A stretch of DNA of 30,642 nucleotides from NCBI GenBank assembly GCA_016202645.1, contig JACQOF010000085.1, positions 1 through 30,642 on the forward strand, given 5' to 3'. A program made the position numbers and the translations under genes. Positions within the stretch are counted from its first letter, which is position 1. Every line of letters begins with the position of its first letter. The notes beneath the pieces are model-generated. The model was not told the origin of the DNA, made no database searches, and was given only the letters and a program-made list of their open reading frames with translations. This DNA comes from a bacterium (lineage in GTDB: Bacteria; Lindowbacteria; 2-12-FULL-62-27). Below, piece by piece: positions 1 through 6,687 of this stretch.

Positions 1-759
1 GACCAGAGGCTTGCGTTTGACAGACCTGCGCCAGGCTGGAAGTTCGTGCAACACGAGGGTGTCCTTGAGGATTACAAAATATTCGTAGACCGTTGTCCGC
101 GGGACTTGAGCGTCATTGGCGACGTTCGTGAAATTGACGACCGTGCCGTTGCAGAGGGCGGCGACCTTGAGAAACCGGCTGAAGGCGGGAATGTTGCGGG
201 TGACGCCCTCCGCCATGATTTCCTGCTGAAGATAGGTCCCGACGTAGGACTCGAGGTCGGCCCGGGGGTCGTCGGAAAAATAGATCGAAGGGATCATCCC
301 CCGACCGACGGCGCGGGCGAGGTCGAACCGCGGCCCCAGCTCAACAGCCGACAGCGGATGAAGAAGTTTGATCCGGGCGCGGCCGCCCAGGAGGTTCACT
401 CCACCGCGCCGGAGTTTCCGGGCGCTGGAGCCGGTCAGAAGAAACCGGAACCCCCTGCTTTCAATCAGCCGGTGTACTTCGTTCAGCAGAACCGGCAATC
501 GCTGGATCTCGTCAATAACCGCCAGACGTCCCGGCCCGGTCAATTCCTCAGCGATCCTCCCGGGATTCTGGCTCAACGACAAAAAAACCGAGGTATCCAG
601 AAGGTCGTAGACGGGCACGCCCTTCAGCGTGTTTCGGATCAACCATGTCTTGCCGGTCTGGCGCGGCCCGAACAGGAATGCCGATTTGGATTTCAGAACC
701 TCCCGAAGGTCCATGAGCCGGTCCACAGGGCCATCGGTTATTGTCGATTTCATCGTCAT
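1..759 (-). CDS. ATP-binding protein, AAA_14/DUF4143 family (partial, C-terminus beyond window)
   Basis: The frame is open from 759 down to the left edge, so the C-terminus is missing; 253 codons are present. Seen: Walker A GPRQTGKT at about residues 31-38, a Walker B-like strand LAVIDEIQRLP, a sensor-like LLTGSSARKL, then the start of a C-terminal region with YVGTYLQQEI and a helix-turn-helix-like stretch around NFTNVANDAQVPRTTVYEY. This order (P-loop AAA_14, then DUF4143) is typical of a large family of bacterial and archaeal ATPases of unclear role, often mobile or toxin-antitoxin-like. Two in-frame ATGs exist at 759 and 753; a promoter-like TTGACA-N17-GATGAT upstream places transcription start near the second one. 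It lies 56 nt downstream of the SulP gene on the same strand but seems to have its own promoter. Family call is firm; biological role unknown. Confidence 0.85.
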   Translation of the reverse strand, partial: MTMKSTITDGPVDRLMDLREVLKSKSAFLFGPRQTGKTWLIRNTLKGVPVYDLLDTSVFLSLSQNPGRIAEELTGPGRLAVIDEIQRLPVLLNEVHRLIESRGFRFLLTGSSARKLRRGGVNLLGGRARIKLLHPLSAVELGPRFDLARAVGRGMIPSIYFSDDPRADLESYVGTYLQQEIMAEGVTRNIPAFSRFLKVAALCNGTVVNFTNVANDAQVPRTTVYEYFVILKDTLVLHELPAWRRSVKRKPLV

Positions 760-761
760 TT

Positions 762-791
762 ATCATCCCATTTGACGATATATTTGTCAAA
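762..791 (-). promoter_or_regulatory. Candidate promoter and palindrome for the AAA ATPase
   Basis: On the minus strand TTGACA (790-785) is followed after 17 nt by GATGAT (767-762, 4 of 6 consensus matches). TTTGAC (771-776) and GTCAAA (786-791) form an inverted repeat that overlaps the -35 element, so it could be an operator. The predicted start is about 755, next to the in-frame ATG at 753, giving an almost leaderless message. Sequence-only call. Confidence 0.35.
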
Positions 792-815
792 CGGATGAGC
801 GGTGGGATACGTGTG

Positions 816-3008
816 CTAGGTTTCTCCCAGCGCTCGGATTTCACCGTCCGCCTGACGAAGCCGGTAGGCCAGCGCGCGGGCGAGGCCCGCAAAAACCTGC
901 TGGCCCAGGCGCAGGTGCTCTTCGGATATTTTGTCGAACCGTTTCCGGGAGAGGATGACGAGATCCGTTTTCGACTCCGCAACGGCGTCGGCTGACCGGA
1001 TGCCGCCGTCGAGAAAGGCCATGTCGCCGAAAAAGTCTCCCTGGCCGAACGTGGCGAGGTGATGGTCCTTGCCGGATATGTTCAATACAATCCGCACCAG
1101 GCCGCGCCGGATTAGAAACAGCTCGTCGCCGTTCTCACCCTGCCGGAAAATCCGCTCGCCGGCCTCGTAGGTTCTCCGGTCCACGCATGCCTCGAGCGCC
1201 TGGATGGTCTCTTCCCTGCGGCCTTTTAGAAAATCGATTTCCCGCAGGTCCAGAAGCTGTTCCTCCGCGCGATCCAAGCCCTCCTTTTCCAGAATCTGAT
1301 CTTCCACCCATTCGAGCGCGTCGGAGATCTGGTCGAACGCGAGAATATGCCCGCCGGGTTTGAGAACGCCCATTTCGGAAAAATACGACTGAAGATTCTG
1401 GCCGCCAGGCCGGTCGCCGGGGATCCGGCTGAAAATCAAAACGGAGCCGGACTCGACCAGGCGCGCTTCGATTTGCTCAAGCATGTGCGCGCCCGTGAAA
1501 TCGACCGACTGCACCCGCTGAAAATCCAGGACTATATATTTCCGCGTCTTCAAATCCTCCTCCAGAAGCGTGAACATCCGGTCGGTCGTGCCGAAGAAAA
1601 GGTTTCCCTGCAGTTCGCAGACCAGGGTCTGGTCCCCCTTTTTCTCCAAAACCGCCATGTCCTCCCGAAGACGCTTCTGCTTGGAAAAAATCTGGTTCCC
1701 GTAAGTTTTCCGCCGGATGACCGACCCCTTGATCTGGTCCCGGATGAAGAGAAAAATCGTGAGCGCGATCCCGACGCCCGATGCGGTCACGAGGCTGACC
1801 TTGACGGCGACGACGATCACCACGGCGATCACGCAAAAATCGAGGACGGTCGATTTCTGCTTGAGCAGGCGGAACATGTGCTTGTCGAACATCCGCCACG
1901 CCACCACGATGAGGACGCCCGCGAGGGTCGCGATCGGCGTCCAGGCGATGAGGCGGCTGAGGAGGAGAAACGCGGCGAGTACGAAGACGCCGTTCAACAC
2001 CGAGGACAGCCGGGTCCGGCCGCCGCTGGCGAGATTCACAAGCGTCGCGCCGGACGTCCCCGCGCCCGGCATCCCGCCCGTCAGGGCGCTCGATATGTTC
2101 GCGACCCCCTGCGCGATCAACTCGCGGTTCGACTTGTGCCGGCTCCGGGTCATCGCGTCCACGATCACGCAGGTTTTCAGGGTGTCGATCGACATGAGGA
2201 CGGAAAGGGTGAGGGTGGGCAGAAGAATGAGATGGAAATCGCCCGCTTCCAGAGAGGCCATCGAGCGGGCGCGGGCAGCGAGACCCTCCAGAAAAGATCC
2301 GCCGCCGCTTTGAAGCGCGCCGATCACCATGGGGTTGCCGTCCAGCGTCATCATCTCCGGACGGAACGCCCCGAGACCGAAATAGGCGATGATCCCGCCG
2401 AACACCCCGAGGATGGCGGGCGGGACTTTTTGGGTGATTTTCGGCGCCAGAAACATGATGATGATCGTCGCAAGCCCCACGACGAGGCCCGGAACCTTCC
2501 AGAGATCCGGCGACGCGAGGCCTTCGGCCAGGCTGAGGGACTTGGAAAATCCGAAAAGGCCCGGGAGCTGTTTGAGAAAAATCAGGACGGCCACGCCCGA
2601 GAGATACCCGGTGACCACCGAGAACGGAATATACTTGATCAACGTGCCGCCGCGGATGAATCCGTAGACCATCTGAAGACCGCCGGACAGCAGGGCGGTC
2701 AGAGCCATCAACAGGACGATCCGGTCCGGCGCAAGCCCCCTCCCGACCAGGTCCAACGCCATCGCGCCCATCACTGCCACCGCCGGCGCGCACGGCGCCG
2801 TGATCAGCCGGTCGGTCCCTCCGAGAATCGGCGCGATGATGCCGAGCACCGTCGCCCCGATGATCCCAGCCATCGCGCCCTGCCCGGCGCCTTCCGGACC
2901 CAGCGCCGAGTAGATGGCGACGCCGAACGCGATCGACGACGGCAAAACCACCAGCATCGACGCCAGCCCGCCCCAGACTTCCTCAATGGTGTTCTGCTTC
3001 GAAGGCAT
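816..3008 (-). CDS. SulP family anion transporter with STAS and cyclic-nucleotide-binding domains
   Basis: 730 aa. Residues from about 10 to 420 are strongly hydrophobic with the SulP signature (early ASMLVVLPSSIAFGVAIYSA, then APCAPAVAVMGAMALD and a GGMPGAGTSGATLVN loop). They are followed by a STAS domain (about 455-570; strand YIVLDFQRVQSVDFTGAHML) and a C-terminal cyclic-nucleotide-binding fold (about 605-725; GERIFRQGENGDELFLIRRG and GQGDFFGDMAFLDGG). SulP proteins move sulfate, bicarbonate or other anions across the inner membrane; the substrate cannot be told from sequence. The CNB cassette suggests gating by cAMP/cGMP or a similar ligand. Start is an ATG at 3008 preceded by a G-rich AAGGGGGG Shine-Dalgarno. 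A long antisense open frame across it is a shadow. The gene is divergent from fbp. Confidence 0.93.
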   Translation of the reverse strand: MPSKQNTIEEVWGGLASMLVVLPSSIAFGVAIYSALGPEGAGQGAMAGIIGATVLGIIAPILGGTDRLITAPCAPAVAVMGAMALDLVGRGLAPDRIVLLMALTALLSGGLQMVYGFIRGGTLIKYIPFSVVTGYLSGVAVLIFLKQLPGLFGFSKSLSLAEGLASPDLWKVPGLVVGLATIIIMFLAPKITQKVPPAILGVFGGIIAYFGLGAFRPEMMTLDGNPMVIGALQSGGGSFLEGLAARARSMASLEAGDFHLILLPTLTLSVLMSIDTLKTCVIVDAMTRSRHKSNRELIAQGVANISSALTGGMPGAGTSGATLVNLASGGRTRLSSVLNGVFVLAAFLLLSRLIAWTPIATLAGVLIVVAWRMFDKHMFRLLKQKSTVLDFCVIAVVIVVAVKVSLVTASGVGIALTIFLFIRDQIKGSVIRRKTYGNQIFSKQKRLREDMAVLEKKGDQTLVCELQGNLFFGTTDRMFTLLEEDLKTRKYIVLDFQRVQSVDFTGAHMLEQIEARLVESGSVLIFSRIPGDRPGGQNLQSYFSEMGVLKPGGHILAFDQISDALEWVEDQILEKEGLDRAEEQLLDLREIDFLKGRREETIQALEACVDRRTYEAGERIFRQGENGDELFLIRRGLVRIVLNISGKDHHLATFGQGDFFGDMAFLDGGIRSADAVAESKTDLVILSRKRFDKISEEHLRLGQQVFAGLARALAYRLRQADGEIRALGET

Positions 3009-3080
3009 AGACCCCCCTTCTATTACAAACTGCCGGATATGACAACTGAAATACTGAGGTCAATAAGGCGGAGGTGAGGA

Positions 3081-3111
3081 GGCGCCTCTCTATATTTATA
3101 TTAGAGGGGCC
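3081..3111. promoter_or_regulatory. Imperfect inverted repeat in the SulP/fbp divergent intergenic region
   Basis: GGCGCCTCT (3081-3089) and AGAGGGGCC (3103-3111) form a 9-bp stem with one mismatch around a 13-nt all-AT-rich loop containing TATATT. It sits about 20 nt before the fbp start and 73 nt upstream of the SulP start, in the only divergent gap of this region. It could be an operator or a 5' UTR hairpin of fbp; no U-tract follows, so a terminator is less likely. Confidence 0.3.
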
Positions 3112-3131
3112 GGCATGGTAAGAAGGGAAGC

Positions 3132-5042
3132 ATGGACACCGACGATCTGGTGATGGTGAGGGCGCTGGCCGGCAAGTATCCGACGCCTGAGGCGGCGCGG
3201 GCCGCGATCTCGCGCCTCAAGGCCGCGCTGACACTCCCGAAGGGCACTGTCCACGTGATCAGCGACATTCACGGGGAATTCGAAAAACTCAAGCACGTCA
3301 TCAACAACGGGTCCGGAAGCCTCCGGCCGCTGGTGGAGAAAGTTTTCAAGGACAGGCTCAGTCCCGGGGAAAGGCTCGACCTCCTGCATCTCATTGCCTA
3401 TCCCCGCGAAACCTGCGCGCATCTTCTCGCAAAAGAGTCCGCTGGCGGGCGGGTTTTCTTCAAGCGGATGATCGGTCTTCTGTTCGACCTCCTCCGGGAA
3501 ATCTCCCGGGGCTACAGCCTCGACGCCGTGGAATCCGCCTTTCCCGAATCGTCCAAGACTCTCTTCCGCGAACTCCTCTTTGAACCTCAGCTCGCGCGGG
3601 ACGGGTCCTATCTCGACAGCCTGCTGGAACCCTTCATCGAGCAGGGCGAGGAAACGGAACTTCTGCGGCAGGCCGCGCATGTCATCCGAAATCTTCTCAT
3701 TTCCGAAATCATCGTCGCGGGCGACATGGGCGACCGCGGCCCGCGGATCGACAAGGTCATCGACTTTCTCGTGCGCCAGCCGAACGTCTCCATCACCTGG
3801 GGCAACCACGACGCGTCCTGGATGGCGGCGTGCCTCGGTCACGCGGCCTCCATCGCCACCGTCCTAAGGATATCCCTGCGGTACCGCAGGCTGTCACAGC
3901 TTGAGGAAGGCTACGGCATTCCAATGGCGCCGCTCGAAAAATTGGCGCGGACGGTTTACGCGGACGACGCGGCGGACCGGTTCGCCTGCAAGGGCGAGGG
4001 ACTCCGCGATCCGCTTCTAATGGCGCGGATGCAGAAGGCGATCGCCGTGATCCAATTCAAACTTGAATCCCAGATCGCGCGGCGGAACCCCGAGTTCGGT
4101 CTGGAGGACCGCGACTTGCTTCGACGGATCGATCCGAAAACCGGCGCCGTCGACATCGCCGGCCGGACCCACCCCCTCCTCGACTCGCGGTTTCCGACCG
4201 TCGACTGGGCGGATCCCGACCGGCTCGCGCCCGAGGAGGAATCCTGCGTCGAACGGCTCCGCCGGTCCTTTCTGCACAGTCAGGTCCTCTGGCGGCAGAT
4301 GCGGTTTGTGGGTCAGAGGGGCTGCCTGCATCTGGTGCGCGACCGCCATCTCATCTTTCACGGATGCGTGCCGGCCGGTCCCGACGGATCGTTTCTGGGT
4401 CTCACGCTCGACGGAACGGAATACCGGGGCCGGGCGCTCTTTGAAGCGATGACCGCCGTCGTCCGGCGGGCCTTTCGGAAAAAAGATCCGGCCGACCTCG
4501 ACCGGCTCTGGTATCTCTGGGCGGGTCCGGTCTCGCCGCTGTTCGGCAAGGACAAAATGTCCACCTTCGAGGGATATTTCGTCGCGGACAAGCAGACCCA
4601 CAAGGAGACGAAAAATCCGTATTTCCAGCTCATCCACGAAAAGGATTTCTGCCGCCGGGTCCTCGAGGAATTCGGCGTCGATTCCCGGGAGGGCCTGATC
4701 GTCAACGGCCACGTGCCCGTGAAAGTCGAAAAAGGCGAATCGCCCCTCAAGAAAAGCGGGATGGCCATCACCATCGACGGCGCGTTTTCCGAAGCCTACG
4801 GCGACCGCGGCTATACGCTGATCCTCGACGCCGGCGGAACGCGCCTCGCGGCGCATCATCACTTCGAGTCCGTCGAAGACGCCGTCACCCGAGGCGCCGA
4901 CATCATTCCCGAAGTCGAAACCATCCGGGCGTTCGGCCGACCACGCGCCGTCGGCGACACCGAGGCGGGCGCTGACATCCGCCGGGAGATTTCCGTCCTG
5001 GAGCGCCTGATCCGGGCCTTTGAGGAGCGGCTGATCTCCTGA
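3132..5042 (+). CDS. fbp: Fructose-1,6-bisphosphatase, class III
   Basis: 636 aa, the usual length of the class III enzyme known from Firmicutes and scattered other bacteria. It hydrolyses fructose 1,6-bisphosphate to fructose 6-phosphate in gluconeogenesis. The metallophosphatase core is visible: SDIHGE at residues 44-49, GDMGDRGPRID at about 197, WGNHDASWM at about 222, and a late NGHVPVK, the metal-binding D/H/N set. The stretch NNGSGSLRPLVEKVF after the first motif is characteristic of the class. ATG at 3132 is preceded by AAGGGAAG. It is followed on the same strand by the deoxyhypusine-synthase-like gene and, further on, by a hexokinase fusion, so opposing sugar-phosphate reactions are encoded close together. 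It shares no similarity with class I or II FBPases, so the call is specific. Confidence 0.95.
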   Translation: MDTDDLVMVRALAGKYPTPEAARAAISRLKAALTLPKGTVHVISDIHGEFEKLKHVINNGSGSLRPLVEKVFKDRLSPGERLDLLHLIAYPRETCAHLLAKESAGGRVFFKRMIGLLFDLLREISRGYSLDAVESAFPESSKTLFRELLFEPQLARDGSYLDSLLEPFIEQGEETELLRQAAHVIRNLLISEIIVAGDMGDRGPRIDKVIDFLVRQPNVSITWGNHDASWMAACLGHAASIATVLRISLRYRRLSQLEEGYGIPMAPLEKLARTVYADDAADRFACKGEGLRDPLLMARMQKAIAVIQFKLESQIARRNPEFGLEDRDLLRRIDPKTGAVDIAGRTHPLLDSRFPTVDWADPDRLAPEEESCVERLRRSFLHSQVLWRQMRFVGQRGCLHLVRDRHLIFHGCVPAGPDGSFLGLTLDGTEYRGRALFEAMTAVVRRAFRKKDPADLDRLWYLWAGPVSPLFGKDKMSTFEGYFVADKQTHKETKNPYFQLIHEKDFCRRVLEEFGVDSREGLIVNGHVPVKVEKGESPLKKSGMAITIDGAFSEAYGDRGYTLILDAGGTRLAAHHHFESVEDAVTRGADIIPEVETIRAFGRPRAVGDTEAGADIRREISVLERLIRAFEERLIS

Positions 5043-5100
5043 AAAATTTTTCGAATTTGGGTTGAAATTTCGGCGCTCCACAATTAAGGTTCGGGCACAG

Positions 5101-6174
5101 ATGAGGTATCAGCCGCGGCTTACGAAGAAAGTCAAAGCCATAGAAGTGAACGGCTCGAAACCCGTATCGAATCTGCTCGCCGAAATGGCCGAGACCGGAT
5201 TCCAGGGAAAAAACTTGGCCCGCGTCGCGGAAATCTGGGAAAAAATGGTCCGCAATCCCGATGTCACCATCCTCATGGGATACGCCGGGTCCCTCAGCAC
5301 CACCGGACAGTGGAAACTCGTCAACTGGCTCATCGAACGAAGGTTCATCGACGTCCTCATTCCCACCGGCGCGAACGTCTCCGAGGACATCGTCGACGCC
5401 ATGGGCGCCGGGTTCTGGCAGGGGGATCACCGGGTCGATGACGTGACGGTGTTTAAAAAGGACCTCAACCGCTACTACGACGTCTACGGCCGGGAAGACG
5501 ACTACATGCGGATGACCGAGATGATCGCCGAGTTCATCCTGACCCTCAAGGAAAATCATCCCTACACGTCCCGCGAGTTTTTTCAGCTTTTCGGCAACTG
5601 GCTCAATGAAAAAAATATCCCCAGCATCGTCGCCACCGCCGCCCGGTGCGGCGTGCCCATCTACTGCCCCGCCATCGCCGACTCGCCCTACGGGGACGCG
5701 GCCCTGATCGCCAAGGCCAAGGGATTTCATTTTGTGCTTGACGCGATGGAGGACTACCGCGAGTTCATGCTGCTCGCCGACCGCGTCAAGGACACCGGCG
5801 TCGTTTACGTCGGCGGGGGCGTGCCGAAAGATTTCATCCAGCTCTTTTCCGTAACGTCCAACCTCCAGTTCGAGGAACGCCGGCTCCCGAACCGGCCGGG
5901 CGGCGTCAAGCGCGTGGCCGAGAGCTATTACCCGCACAAGTACGCCATCCAGATCACCACCGACTCGCCCCAGTGGGGAGGACTCTCCGGATGCACCTTC
6001 GACGAGGCCATGAGTTGGGGCAAGGAAGACCCGAACGGCGACCACGTGCAGGTTTACTGCGACGCCACCATCGCGCTTCCCATCGTGACGCAGGCGATGT
6101 CCGAACGGATCAAGGAAAAACGCAAGTCGAGAAACCTCGTCCGCGTCCTGAAACAACTCGCCGCCGTTTCCTGA
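5101..6174 (+). CDS. Deoxyhypusine synthase-like protein
   Basis: 357 aa from the ATG at 5101; a TTG at 5062 would add 13 residues and is less likely. The protein follows the deoxyhypusine synthase fold: TILMGYAGSLSTTGQWKLVNWL near the NAD site, VLIPTGANVSEDIVDAMGAG, DDYMRM, then GGVPKDFIQLF, ITTDSPQWGGLSGCTFDEA and SWGKED. The lysine of SWGK (K308) corresponds to the lysine that forms the imine intermediate in eukaryotic enzymes. Bacteria lack the usual eIF5A substrate, and bacterial homologues are linked to homospermidine or other polyamine aminobutyl transfers, so the substrate here is open. It lies 58 nt after fbp on the same strand, probably one transcript. Confidence 0.88.
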   Translation: MRYQPRLTKKVKAIEVNGSKPVSNLLAEMAETGFQGKNLARVAEIWEKMVRNPDVTILMGYAGSLSTTGQWKLVNWLIERRFIDVLIPTGANVSEDIVDAMGAGFWQGDHRVDDVTVFKKDLNRYYDVYGREDDYMRMTEMIAEFILTLKENHPYTSREFFQLFGNWLNEKNIPSIVATAARCGVPIYCPAIADSPYGDAALIAKAKGFHFVLDAMEDYREFMLLADRVKDTGVVYVGGGVPKDFIQLFSVTSNLQFEERRLPNRPGGVKRVAESYYPHKYAIQITTDSPQWGGLSGCTFDEAMSWGKEDPNGDHVQVYCDATIALPIVTQAMSERIKEKRKSRNLVRVLKQLAAVS

Positions 6175-6182
6175 GGATCCAA

Positions 6183-6258
6183 TCCCCGTGTTCGGCCGCT
6201 GCGCCGTCCATGGCTTCGCGAATTCCCGCACACGGGGACTGAGCCATCCATGGCTCAG
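6183..6258. terminator. Two hairpins between convergent genes
   Basis: TCCCCGTGT (6183-6191) pairs with ACACGGGGA (6230-6238). Immediately after it CTGAGCCAT and ATGGCTCAG (6239-6258) form a 9-bp stem with a 2-nt spacer, overlapping the stop codon of the minus-strand P-loop gene. They lie between two convergent genes and may end both transcripts, but no clear U-tract follows on either strand, so a factor-dependent or mRNA-stabilising role is equally possible. Confidence 0.4.
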
Positions 6259-6578
6259 CAGCACCCCCACAATTTTTGTTCGACCGCTGTGCGAAGTTCC
6301 GCGAGCGTCCCCCGGTTCTCGATTTTGATCGTAACGGGCCGGCCTTTCCACTGATCGGACTTGCCCGGACGCCGGACCAGCCAGAGAGCCGCTCCCTTTT
6401 CAAGGAGAGCCGCCAGGTCCTTATGGGCCGGGAGGCCGTCCACCAGAAAAAATCCGTCCCGGGTGTTCCGAGAGAGGGCCCCGCGGACGGGTATTTTCTC
6501 GAATCGATGCTTCTCGACGAGATACTTCGCGCACTCGCTTTTCCCGGCGCCTTTTTGTCCCACCAGAAGGATCAGCAT
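6255..6578 (-). CDS. Small P-loop nucleotide-binding protein (kinase-like)
   Basis: 107 aa from the ATG at 6578. A Walker A motif GQKGAGKS starts at residue 7, in the position usual for small nucleoside or dephospho-CoA kinase-like folds, followed by CAKYLVEKHRF. A later stretch WLVRRPGKSDQWKGRPVTIK resembles the LID and final strand of short deoxynucleotide or AAA_18-type kinases. The protein is only about half the length of a normal nucleoside monophosphate kinase, so a catalytic role is uncertain. It is on the opposite strand between the deoxyhypusine-synthase-like gene and the hexokinase fusion, with 109 nt before the fusion start. Existence as a gene is supported by the clean P-loop; the substrate is unknown. 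Confidence 0.7.
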   Translation of the reverse strand: MLILLVGQKGAGKSECAKYLVEKHRFEKIPVRGALSRNTRDGFFLVDGLPAHKDLAALLEKGAALWLVRRPGKSDQWKGRPVTIKIENRGTLAELRTAVEQKLWGCC

Positions 6579-6687
6579 GAGGGAATAAAACCAATCGGGG
6601 CCGGGGTCGTCAATCCGTCCTTTGATTTTTACCGAATACAAATGCCGTTCTGTCCCAGCCGCCCGGAATATGATATGGAAACCGAGG

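Noticed and set aside
1347-3077. 576-aa open frame antisense to the SulP gene
   Set aside because: Highly charged Arg/His/Asp-rich translation without domains, opposite a clear SulP protein; a GC-driven shadow.
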